In this document: positions 10,753 to 18,654 of the stretch, one piece after another
Numbering within the stretch: the stretch's first letter is position 1
Layout of the letters: each line of letters opens with the position of its first letter
Assembly: GCA_002104895.1 (NCBI GenBank)
Contig: MCFG01000307.1
Location: 35,001 to 57,500 of the forward strand
Reading direction: 5' to 3'
Origin: Anaeromyces robustus
Lineage: Eukaryota > Neocallimastigomycota > Neocallimastigomycetes > Neocallimastigales > Neocallimastigaceae
DNA length: 22,500 nucleotides
The notes under the pieces: model-generated
Database searches by the model: none
What the model saw: only the letters and a program-made list of their open reading frames with translations
Told to the model about the DNA's origin: nothing
Program-made: the position numbers and the translations under genes

Positions 10753-11784
10753 GTTGCATTTCGCATTGTTGCATTTCGCAATGGGGCGCATGACAAAGAT
10801 TTGTAGGTTGCAATTCGCAATGTTGCAATTCGCAGGGAGAGTTGCATTTCGCAATGGGGCGCATAATTGTATAAATAATTAAATAAATAAAAATATAATA
10901 TAAAGAATTATTTAATAATTTTTTTTTATTTAATAATATTTTTTTATTTAATATTTTAATAATAATAAATATTTTTTTTTTTAATATTGAATATTTTTTT
11001 AGTATTTTAATAATATTTTATTTATTTTTTTTTAATATTGAATATTTTTTTAGTATTTCAATAATATTTTATTTATTTTTTTTATTTAATGATATTGAAT
11101 ATTTCTTCAATATTTTTTTATTTAATATTTTAATAATATTGAATATTTTTTGAATATTTTTTTATTTAATTATATTTTTTTATTTAATATTTTAATAATA
11201 TTGAATATTTTTTTAATATTTCAAATCAAAAAAATTTTATAAAAATATTTAATTTTATAATGAATTTTTATTTTTATATTTTTTTTTGTAAATAGGTAAT
11301 TAATAAAAAAATATTTATTTATTTGTTTCTTTTCTTTATTCTAAAGTTTATATTATTTTTTTTATTTATTATTTGTTATCGTCTTTTTAAAAAAAATACA
11401 TATATAATACTGTTATATTATTTATTATCTATTATTTTATTTATTATTATTCATTTATCAAAAAAATAAAATAAATATATTTAATTTTATAATGAATTTT
11501 TATTATTTTTTTTTAAATTTTATTTTTATATTTTTTTTTTTAAGTAATTAATAAGAAAAGAAATATTTATTTATTTGTTTATTTTCTATTCATTTATTTA
11601 TATATATATTTTTTATTTATTTATTTAATTTTTTTAATTATATATTATTTTGTTTCATAATGTGGCTTTCATAATTTGTGTTAAAAAATTTTTCATTTTT
11701 TTATTTATTTTTTATGCGCCTCATTGCAAAAATTTAATATGTGCCCCATATCATATTGCGAAATGCAACATTGCGAAATGCAAC
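10753..11784. mobile_element. MITE-like non-autonomous element bounded by inverted arrays of a 15-bp repeat
   Basis: The left end has two tandem copies of GTTGCATTTCGCAWT (10753-10782). The right end has two perfect copies of the reverse complement (11755-11784). That gives 30-bp terminal inverted repeats differing at one base. Inside each end lie GGGGCGCAT (10783-10791, repeated at 10856-10864) and its counterparts ATGTGCCCC (11739-11747) and ATGCGCC (11714-11720). Near the left end, GGGAGAGTTGCATTTCGCA occurs at 10747 and again at 10835. The interior is pure AT sequence with its own direct repeats (about 53-bp period at 10980-11085; a diverged repeat at 11245 and 11477). No transposase is present. 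I did not find a clear target-site duplication, so the outer boundary is uncertain by some bases. Confidence 0.55.
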
Positions 11785-11839
11785 ACATTCATGCACCACA
11801 CAACAAACTTCAGCTCCTTGTTCATTAATATAAAAGTTA

Positions 11840-11888
11840 TTAACTAAAAATTGATTTATTTATTATGGTTCTTTATCAACTAATTAAT

Positions 11889-11891
<3 letters not shown>
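11840..11891 (+). repeat. 52-bp repeat, inverted copy at 22244-22295
   Basis: All 52 bases match the reverse complement of 22244-22295. Upstream the two copies share TTGTTCATTAA but differ by a 15-bp indel lying between two TTAA words. Homology on the other side stops exactly where the LINE copy A poly(T) begins, so the LINE inserted into, or next to, this repeat. Confidence 0.9.
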
Positions 11892-11919
<28 letters not shown>

Positions 11920-12060
11920 GGCACACAATTTGTACGTCACTTTTATTGAATTTAAATATTAAAATACATGAATCATAAAAAAACACATAATGAAAAAAAA
12001 AATGATACTAAAAAAAAAAATAAAAAAACCAGTAAAATATTATAGATAATAAACCAATGA
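11892..12060 (-). mobile_element. LINE copy A, 3' UTR fragment with poly(A) tail
   Basis: A 28-base T-run (11892-11919) is followed by the family 1 LINE 3' end (GGCACACAATTTGTACGTCAC on the plus strand). On the sense strand a polyadenylation-type AATAAA lies about 20 bases before the tail. Homology to the other copies ends near 12051. The last nine bases before copy B do not match the UTR, although a similar word occurs in the copy C coding region near 14356. Severely 5' truncated, no coding part. Confidence 0.85.
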
Positions 12061-12759
12061 TTTTTTTTTTTATGGCACACAGTTTGTACGTCACTTTTAT
12101 TGAATTTAAATATTAAAATACATAAATCATAAAAAAACACATAATGAAAAAAAAATGATACTAAAAAAAAATAAAAAAAACCAGTAATATATTATAGATA
12201 ATAATAAATAATACTAGAGGGGAAAAAAAAATAGTATAATAATATTTAAAAACAATAAATCCATACAAGCCCTTAATTCTAAATATAGAATTAAAGTAAA
12301 ATTGATCTATCCTATTCCACTTGGGTCGGAAATAGGATCGGCATTTGCCCTACTAGGCTGTCCTACTGTGTTATCAGCATTGACGTTCCTGGAGAGGTTG
12401 GTTTTAAATTTATTGAACAATATATGTTGTCTTTTACAGACAACAGGTATGATATCATTCAATAGAGCCGCAGATCGCAACAAGAATGGGGATTTTGAAT
12501 AAGTACCAGATTCAGTCTGACACTTAAACAAATATTCCCATTCCTTTTTTGTATGGACTATTGTTAATTCTATCACTAAAACCATAATCCCTTCCACCAA
12601 TTAAAAAAATAAAAATTCGATACCTATTAATTATTTTTTTATTACCTAATATATCTATATTACTTATATTATTAATCCTAATATTATTACTACTTTTATA
12701 ACCCTTAAATTAATAGTGTGAAAATTGATGTGGATAATAAAATTAATAATATTGTTAAG
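12061..12759 (-). mobile_element. LINE copy B, 5' truncated, with an inverted 5' tip
   Basis: An 11-base T-run (12061-12071) is followed by the 3' UTR and the C-terminal coding region up to about 12706. One extra A in a run near 12548 shifts the frame relative to the other copies. At the 5' end, the reverse complement of 12729-12759 matches copy C 14209-14239 with two mismatches, so the tip is inverted. This is the signature of twin priming known for human L1. Bases specific to this copy (ACTTGGGTCGG, ACAAGCCC) group it with E/G. Confidence 0.8.
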
Positions 12760-12774
12760 ATATCGTTGAAGATA

Positions 12775-12813
12775 ATCGTTAAAGATGTTGTTGATTGTTC
12801 CACATCAATATTT

Positions 12814-12849
<36 letters not shown>

Positions 12850-12904
12850 ATATAATTGCCCATTTCAAGGAAAAGCATTAAAGAATCAAATAATATATCT
12901 TATC
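12775..12904 (+). repeat. Flanking repeat R1 (with a 30-base T-run)
   Basis: ATCGTTAAAGATGTTGTTG, a segment ending TTTAG, a T-run (12816-12845), then AAATATATAATTGCCCA to CTTATC. The whole unit recurs in the same orientation at 18521-18654 with small indels. The start of a further copy follows at once (12905-12936). It has no coding content. It may be tandem host sequence that was the target of the LINE block. Confidence 0.85.
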
Positions 12905-12936
12905 TATCGTTAAAGATGTTGTTGATTGTTTCACAT
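12905..12936 (+). repeat. Putative 32-bp target-site duplication (left) of the LINE block
   Basis: TATCGTTAAAGATGTTGTTG to TTTCACAT. It matches 18521-18549 except for one TTG unit. It directly precedes the family 2 LINE poly(T) at 12941, and its partner directly follows the 5' end of copy G. Confidence 0.6.
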
Positions 12937-12940
12937 TAAG

Positions 12941-13558
12941 TTTTTTTTTTTAGACTAAAGGAAGAGAATACACTTCCATGTTTTTATTTATAATAAAATA
13001 GTTATTAATACATTTAGATTAAGTACATAAATAAAATAGATTAAAAGAAAAATTTCTATCTAAAAAAATCTATAACATAAATTTAATATAAAGAAAAATA
13101 TAATAAATTTCTGAAATAATTATAATTTTAGTGTAGGGTACTGTTCGAATTTCACTCCTCTCTAAATGGTAAAATAATATAAAACAAAGAAGTAATATCT
13201 GAATTAAAGATAGTGTGGTGTCCACTAAACTCTCCCTTGGGCAATCTTCATCATTTCTAGTAAAAGAAGATGACTCCGAAGGCCCTGTGGTAGAAATAAC
13301 ATCGCGATTCGAGATATTATTATTATGTCTTATCGATTCGACGTCGACGCTCTTGGTAATAATGGGTGTTGATTTATACCGATCAAATAACAATTCCAAA
13401 AAGCTGCATATGACTGGTACTGTTTTTGTTAGATATTCAGCCAACCCCACAAAGTATGGAACAGGAAACTCTTTTGAATTTTAATAAAGATGTTCGATTA
13501 AATGCTTCCGTTCCCCTTTATCGAAATGCAGCTCTTCTAGAGATGAAGTTCCACCAAG

Positions 13559-13560
<2 letters not shown>
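12941..13560 (-). mobile_element. LINE family 2, 3' segment (diverged, interrupted)
   Basis: The segment starts with an 11-base T-run (12941-12951). From about 13450 to 13073 the minus frame is open (126 codons, not a true start). It includes PYFVGLAEYLTKTVPVICSF and LLFDRYKSTP, which parallel the family 1 C-terminus (LLRSAALLNDIMPVVCKRQ, LFNKFKTN). Upstream the frame continues as LGGTSSLEELHFDKGERKHL, with one TAA before NSKEFP. At 13560 it is cut by copy C and resumes at 16356. GC content is higher than in the surrounding desert, as expected of old coding sequence. Confidence 0.7.
13547..13560 (+). repeat. Target-site duplication of LINE copy C, left
   Basis: AGTTCCACCAAGAA lies immediately before the copy C poly(T) and is repeated exactly at 16342-16355, at the 5' end of copy C. 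Confidence 0.9.
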
Positions 13561-13598
<38 letters not shown>

Positions 13599-16341
13599 GC
13601 ACACAATTTGTACGTCAACTTTATTGAATTTAAATATTAAAATACATGAATCATAAAAAAAACACATAATGAAAAAAAATGATACTAAAAAAAAAATAAA
13701 AACCAGTAAAATATTATAGATAATAATAGATAATACTGGAGGAAAAAAAGAAGTATAATAATATTTAAAAACAATAAATCCATACAGCCCTTAATTCTAA
13801 ATATAGAATTAAAGTAAAATTGATCTATCCTATTCCACTAGGGTCGGAAATAGGATCGGCATTTGCCCTACTAGGCTGTCCTACTGTGTTATCAGCATTG
13901 ACGTTCCTGGAGAGGTTGGTTTTAAATTTATTGAATAATATATGTTGTCTTTTACAGACAACAGGCATGATATCATTCAATAGAGCCGCAGATCGCAACA
14001 AGAATGGGGATTTTGAATAAGTACCAGATTCAGTCTGACACTTAAACAAACATTCTCATTCCTTTTTGTATGGACTATTGTTAATTCTATCACTAAAACC
14101 ATAATCTCTACCACCAATTAAAAAAATATATATTCTATACCTATTAACTATTTTTTTACTACCTAATATATCTATATTACTTATACTATTATTACTACTT
14201 TTATAACCCTTAACAATATTATTTATTCTATTATCCACACTAGGGTTATTACTGGTCCTAACTAAACTATTAAAAAGACTATCTAAAAAATAAAAAAAAT
14301 TTCTATCTAAATCAGAGAAGTGATCAATACGAAGATTTTTAAATATGAAACAATTTATAAACCAATGATCAATTCTCTGATAACTCTCACAATGGAAACA
14401 ACATGAACAACAATTAGGACAAGAATTATTAATCATTTTAGCAGCTTTTGCAACTCTAGCATCAATTTTATATCCACATCTTGCCCTAAGTATCCACCGA
14501 AAACCTTTGCTATATTCAGGAAATTCTAGATTAAGCTTTAAGTAACTTCTTGATTCTTCAAAGTTGTACAATTTATAAGTTTTAGCTTTAATTGATTTAT
14601 CACTGTTCATGTCTCTGTCCCAATAGAATTCCATAATTTCTTTAGTAGAGGATGAAATATTGTTTAATTTATCATTTAATATTTTACTTTCTTTGTCCCA
14701 AGTCCATTTTCTTGTTGTAGCAACATTATTAACTATCTTTGAGATAATGCAGTTGGAGTCCTTCCACTTATTAAAACATCTAACCTGAGCTAAAGCACAT
14801 TTACCAGAAAGTGGAGGAATATTGAGTTCTTTTGAGATGCAATAAATAGAAACAAAAGAATTAGGTTTCGAGTAGCCTAAAATCCAATAAAAACCTTTGT
14901 TAATTATTGTTTGTGTAGAACTAGTATTGTTTTTGTTAGAACCAAGCAAAGGCGCGTAATAGAAAACTTGTCCAATAACTTTTGCAGAGAATAAAGTTCT
15001 TTTAAGAGGAATAGGAATCAGATCATTTTTTAAAAAACCCTGAATTGAAAACAAAGCCTTACTAACTTTATTTTTCATTTTACTAATAACGAATTTTAAA
15101 TCTAGAGTTTTGTGAAAGGGAACACCAAGGTAAGTATAACAATCTGTTTTAGGGATTGCGATTCCTGTTAAATAAAAGGTAGGGTCCTCTCTAAGAATAT
15201 ATTCCGAATTTTCATGTCTAACAGCTAATGTGCCACATTTATTAATTCCAAAAGTCATCTCGTTTTCCTTAGCCCATTTACCAACTAAACGAAGAAGTTT
15301 GTTCATACGAGATCTACTAGGGGCACAAAGAACAATATCATCAGCAAATAATCCTCCACAACAATATTCAGTATCTATTTTCACACCATTATGCAGGCAA
15401 TCGTTGAAGATGTCGTTGATAAACAAATTAAAAAGTATAGGAGATAAGGGACATCCTTGTCGAACTCCTTTAAGTATTCTGAAAGAATCGGAAAATTGTC
15501 CATTAATTTTAACACAAGCTTTGGAAGACAGATATAGGTTCTCCAAAAATTGAAAGCATTTTCCTTGTATACCAAGAGTATAAATTTTCGACAAGATGTT
15601 ATATATGGGCACAGAATCGTAAGCTTTTTTAAGGTCCAGAAAAGCTATATAAGTATCTTCCCCTTTGAATTTACGTCTTTGACAAATAGAAAGAATAGAG
15701 ATATAAAGACTAATACATTCTTCCTTATTCCGAAAGCCAAATTGTTCTGGTCTGATGAATCCATGACTTATACCATATTCAGAAATTCTAGAAGCAATAA
15801 TTTTCGAAAGAATCTTAATACCATTATTGATAAGTGAGATACCACGATAGTTATCACAATTAGAAAGATCGCCTTTTTTTGGAATAGAAACAATGGATGC
15901 ATTATTCCAAAAAATAGGAAAATCACCATTCCAAATACGATTAATTAAGAAACAGAAACAACTAAGACCAGCCGGAACATAGGAATCATTATTTACAGAG
16001 TCATTCGAAGAGGAATCAGGAATTAAAGCTTTATAAAATTCAATAGGGATACCATCGGGACCTGAGGCTTTAAAGTTAGGGATAGAAAGGATGGCCTTTT
16101 TGATTTCTTCAATGCTGATATCTTGGTTAATATCCCATACTATGTTATTTCCACTCTTTATACGATTAATAGCGGGAGAATTCTTCCAGAATTTTTTATT
16201 CATGCTATGTCCAGTAGAGTCATAACTAAGTTTCTTATAATAATTGCACCAAACATCTAATTGATCTTTAGTACTATACACTAAGTTATCTTGGTGGTCT
16301 CTGATAGGATGAGGTATAAATAACTCCTGATTGTTATTTTT
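13561..16341 (-). mobile_element. LINE copy C, 5' truncated, 2.8 kb, inserted in a family 2 LINE
   Basis: A 35-base T-run (13561-13595), the 3' UTR and a long reverse transcriptase frame. The bounds are set by the 14-bp target-site duplication (13547-13560 and 16342-16355). The endonuclease and any ORF1 are missing through 5' truncation. Near-identity to copy F and an exact duplication suggest a recent insertion. Confidence 0.92.
14056..16341 (-). CDS. LINE reverse transcriptase (copy C), partial: RT plus zf-RVT zinc domain
   Basis: Non-LTR reverse transcriptase, which makes cDNA at the nicked target. Numbering residues from 16281: KASGPDGIPIEFY at 71, NYRGISL at 144, motif A FLDLKKAYDSV at 214 (Asp216), motif B GVRQGCPLSPILFN at 272, motif C FADD at 312-315, and motif E YLGVPF at 384. 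All catalytic aspartates are present. A zf-RVT-type zinc domain follows (GFRWILRARCGY; CPNCCSCC; H639 and C644). The frame has no native start: it runs in from the truncation point, with 20 more codons to 16341, and continues in frame into the family 2 host element as far as 16545. It stops at a TGA (14056-14058) where copies B, F and G have TGG, cutting off a C-terminal extension of about 78 residues. Confidence 0.93.
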   Translation of the reverse strand, partial: KNNNQELFIPHPIRDHQDNLVYSTKDQLDVWCNYYKKLSYDSTGHSMNKKFWKNSPAINRIKSGNNIVWDINQDISIEEIKKAILSIPNFKASGPDGIPIEFYKALIPDSSSNDSVNNDSYVPAGLSCFCFLINRIWNGDFPIFWNNASIVSIPKKGDLSNCDNYRGISLINNGIKILSKIIASRISEYGISHGFIRPEQFGFRNKEECISLYISILSICQRRKFKGEDTYIAFLDLKKAYDSVPIYNILSKIYTLGIQGKCFQFLENLYLSSKACVKINGQFSDSFRILKGVRQGCPLSPILFNLFINDIFNDCLHNGVKIDTEYCCGGLFADDIVLCAPSRSRMNKLLRLVGKWAKENEMTFGINKCGTLAVRHENSEYILREDPTFYLTGIAIPKTDCYTYLGVPFHKTLDLKFVISKMKNKVSKALFSIQGFLKNDLIPIPLKRTLFSAKVIGQVFYYAPLLGSNKNNTSSTQTIINKGFYWILGYSKPNSFVSIYCISKELNIPPLSGKCALAQVRCFNKWKDSNCIISKIVNNVATTRKWTWDKESKILNDKLNNISSSTKEIMEFYWDRDMNSDKSIKAKTYKLYNFEESRSYLKLNLEFPEYSKGFRWILRARCGYKIDARVAKAAKMINNSCPNCCSCCFHCESYQRIDHWFINCFIFKNLRIDHFSDLDRNFFYFLDSLFNSLVRTSNNPSVDNRINNIVKGYKSSNNSISNIDILGSKKIVNRYRIYIFLIGGRDYGFSDRINNSPYKKE

Positions 16342-16355
16342 AGTTCCACCAAGAA
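16342..16355 (+). repeat. Target-site duplication of LINE copy C, right
   Basis: AGTTCCACCAAGAA, identical to 13547-13560. It marks the 5' truncation point of copy C. Confidence 0.9.
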
Positions 16356-16856
16356 GGAATAGATATATTTTATGGTTGATATATTTTTCATACTCTAAGA
16401 TTGAGGTGTAATTGTTATATAAAGAGTGTCTCTTTATTTTGTTTGCAAATGTGATGAAGAGGTCATTGATGAAATCTAGTGAATTCCATCTAATAAGAGA
16501 AAAGAAAGGGCAATCAAAGATCCAATGTTCAAAGGATTGCTCTCCTTATTGACAGCAGGGGCAATAAGAAGGGCATTCTTTTGAAACCTTTCCACTTTTA
16601 TAGGCTATTTTCGAGTTATATACATATCCACAGCCGTAAACGTATTAACCATTTGATACCTAGATTAATATGAGGGTATTCATAACCCAACATAATAATA
16701 TGTTTAGAATCACAAAATTTATAATTATCATCGTTTTTACTTTTAATTCCTTGTTTTTTAGCAAGATTATTCCAGTACCAATTTTTAATTTCTCTATATT
16801 CCCTAACTGACACATCTAGGAGTCTTTCCACTAATGAACTAGATTTAACCGCCCAA
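16356..16856 (-). mobile_element. LINE family 2, 5' segment (zf-RVT domain relic)
   Basis: Conceptual translation gives REYREIKNWYWNNLAKK, then GIKWLIR, and in another frame CGYVYNSKIAYKSGKVSKE followed by CPSYCPCCQ, a TAA at 16546-16548, EHWIFDC and KIYLFLLGGT. It aligns with the family 1 region GFRWILRARCGYKID...CPNCCSCC...DHWFINC...RIYIFLIGG. One frameshift and one stop are visible, so it is a decayed, older relative. Removing copy C joins LLGGT here to SSLEELHF at 13559, in frame. Confidence 0.75.
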
Positions 16857-17028
16857 TTTTTTTTTTTTTTTTTTTTTATGGCACACAATTTGTACGTCAC
16901 TTTTATTGAATTTAAATATTAAAATACATGAATCATAAAAAACACATACTGAAAAAAAAATGATACTAAAAAAAAAATAAAAAAAATCCAGTAATATATT
17001 ATAGATAATAATAAATAATACTGGAGGG

Positions 17029-17030
<2 letters not shown>
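16857..17030 (-). mobile_element. LINE copy E/G, 3' part (poly(A) tail and 3' UTR)
   Basis: A 21-base T-run (16857-16877) then the 3' UTR to ATACTGGAGGGAA at 17030, where copy F interrupts. The element resumes at 18160/18171. Its UTR carries the GTCACTTTTATT variant shared with A and B, against GTCAACTTTATT in C and F. Confidence 0.9.
17019..17030 (+). repeat. Target-site duplication of LINE copy F, left
   Basis: TACTGGAGGGAA directly before the copy F poly(T), repeated at 18159-18170. It is 12 bp if the first T, which could also belong to copy F, is counted. Confidence 0.88.
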
Positions 17031-17072
<42 letters not shown>

Positions 17073-18159
17073 GCACACAATTTGTACGTCAACTTTATTG
17101 AATTTAAATATTAAAATACATGAATCATAAAAAAAACACATAATGAAAAAAAATGATACTAAAAAAAAAAATAAAAACCAGTAAAATATTATAGATAATA
17201 ATAGATAATACTGGAGGAAAAAAAGAAGTATAATAATATTTAAAAACAATAAATCCATACAGCCCTTAATTCTAAATATAGAATTAAAGTAAAATTGATC
17301 TATCCTATTCCACTAGGGTCGGAAATAGGATCGGCATTTGCCCTACTAGGCTGTCCTACTGTGTTATCAGCATTGACGTTCCTGGAGAGGTTGGTTTTAA
17401 ATTTATTGAATAATATATGTTGTCTTTTACAGACAACAGGCATGATATCATTCAATAGAGCCGCAGATCGCAACAAGAATGGGGATTTTGAATAAGTACC
17501 AGATTCAGTCTGACACTTAAACAAACATTCCCATTCCTTTTTGTATGGACTATTGTTAATTCTATCACTAAAACCATAATCTCTACCACCAATTAAAAAA
17601 ATATATATTCTATACCTATTAACTATTTTTTTACTACCTAATATATCTATATTACTTATACTATTATTACTACTTTTATAACCCTTAACAATATTATTTA
17701 TTCTATTATCCACACTAGGGTTATTACTGGTCCTAACTAAACTATTAAAAAGACTATCTAAAAAATAAAAAAAATTTCTATCTAAATCAGAGAAGTGATC
17801 AATACGAAGATTTTTAAATAAGAAACAATTTATAAACCAATGATCAATTCTCTGATAACTGCCACAATGGAAACAACATGAACAACAATTAGGACAAGAA
17901 TTATTAATCATTTTAGCAGCTTTTGCAACTCTAGCATCAATTTTATATCCACATCTTGCCCTAAGTATCCACCGAAAACCTTTGCTATATTCAGGAAATT
18001 CTAGATTAAGCTTTAAGTAACTTCTTGATTCTTCAAAGTTGTACAATTTATAAGTTTTAGCTTTAATTGATTTATCACTGTTCATGTCTCTGTCCCAATA
18101 GAATTCCATAATTTCTTTAGTAGAGGATGAAATATTGTTTAATTTATCATTTAATATTT
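17031..18159 (-). mobile_element. LINE copy F, 5' truncated, 1.1 kb, nested in copy E/G
   Basis: A 39-base T-run (17031-17069), the 3' UTR and the last third of the LINE frame, ending at the 12-bp target-site duplication. It shares with copy C the GTCAAC UTR variant, ACTAGGGTCGG and the same UTR A-run pattern, and differs from C at only a few positions by eye. C and F are therefore one young subfamily. Confidence 0.92.
17300..18159 (-). CDS. LINE polyprotein C-terminal fragment (copy F): zf-RVT plus C-terminal extension
   Basis: Open from the truncation point to TAG, with an internal ATG at 18109 (269 codons from there). It holds the zinc domain GFRWILRARCGY, CPNCCSCC and HWFINC, then IFLIGGRDYGF. 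Unlike copy C it keeps Trp at KKEWECLF and so shows the natural C-terminus: a Ser/Asn/Leu-rich extension with LLRSAALLNDIMPVV and a final NADPISDPSGIG. No catalytic RT residues are included, so it cannot act alone. Confidence 0.85.
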
Positions 18160-18520
18160 ACTGGAGGGAAAAAAAAATAGTATAATAATATTTAAAAACA
18201 ATAAATCCATACAAGCCCTTAATTCTAAATATAGAATTAAAGTAAAATTGATCTATCCTATTCCACTTGGGTCGGAAATAGGATCGGCATTTGCCCTACT
18301 AGGCTGTCCTACTGTGTTATCAGCATTGACGTTCCTGGAGAGGTTGGTTTTAAATTTATTGAACAATATATGTTGTCTTTTACAGACAACAGGTATGATA
18401 TCATTCAATAGAGCCGCAGATCGCAACAAGAATGGGGATTTTGAATAAGTACCAGATTCAGTCTGACACTTAAACAAACATTCCCATTCCATTTTGTATG
18501 GACTATTGTTAATTCTATCA
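18160..18520 (-). mobile_element. LINE copy E/G, 5' part (C-terminal coding fragment)
   Basis: It resumes after copy F with the duplicated ACTGGAGGGAA, then the UTR and the C-terminal coding region on the minus strand (79-codon frame, 18253-18492, keeping KCQTESGTYSKSPFLL). Homology to the LINE stops at CTATCA (18520), immediately before the repeat TATCGTTAAAGATG. It shares ACTTGGGTCGG, ACAAGCCC and GGTATGAT with copy B. Confidence 0.9.
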
Positions 18521-18557
18521 TATCGTTAAAGATGTTGATTGTTTCACATCAATATTT

Positions 18558-18597
<40 letters not shown>

Positions 18598-18654
18598 ATA
18601 TAATTGCCTATTTCAAGGAAAGTATTAAAGAATCAAATAATATACATCTTATCT
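18521..18654 (+). repeat. Flanking repeat R2 (with a 34-base T-run)
   Basis: Same-orientation copy of 12775-12904: TATCGTTAAAGATGTTG, TTTAG, T-run (18560-18593), AAATATATAATTGCC, ending CTTATC. Small indels and substitutions separate it from R1. It closes the LINE block on the right. Confidence 0.85.

Noticed and set aside
12302-12502. Plus-strand 66-codon frame starting IYPIPLG, present identically at 12302, 13820, 17295 and 18248
   Set aside because: It is antisense to the LINE C-terminal coding region, begins at TTG rather than ATG, and is the same in all copies only because the copies are nearly identical.
13215-13484. Plus-strand 89-codon frame overlapping the family 2 LINE segment
   Set aside because: The minus strand in the same place aligns with the family 1 LINE C-terminus and continues the zf-RVT frame at 16356, so the plus-strand frame is a shadow.
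16845-17258. 137-codon minus-strand ORF with poly-lysine stretches
   Set aside because: Translation of two LINE 3' UTRs and their poly(A) tails.
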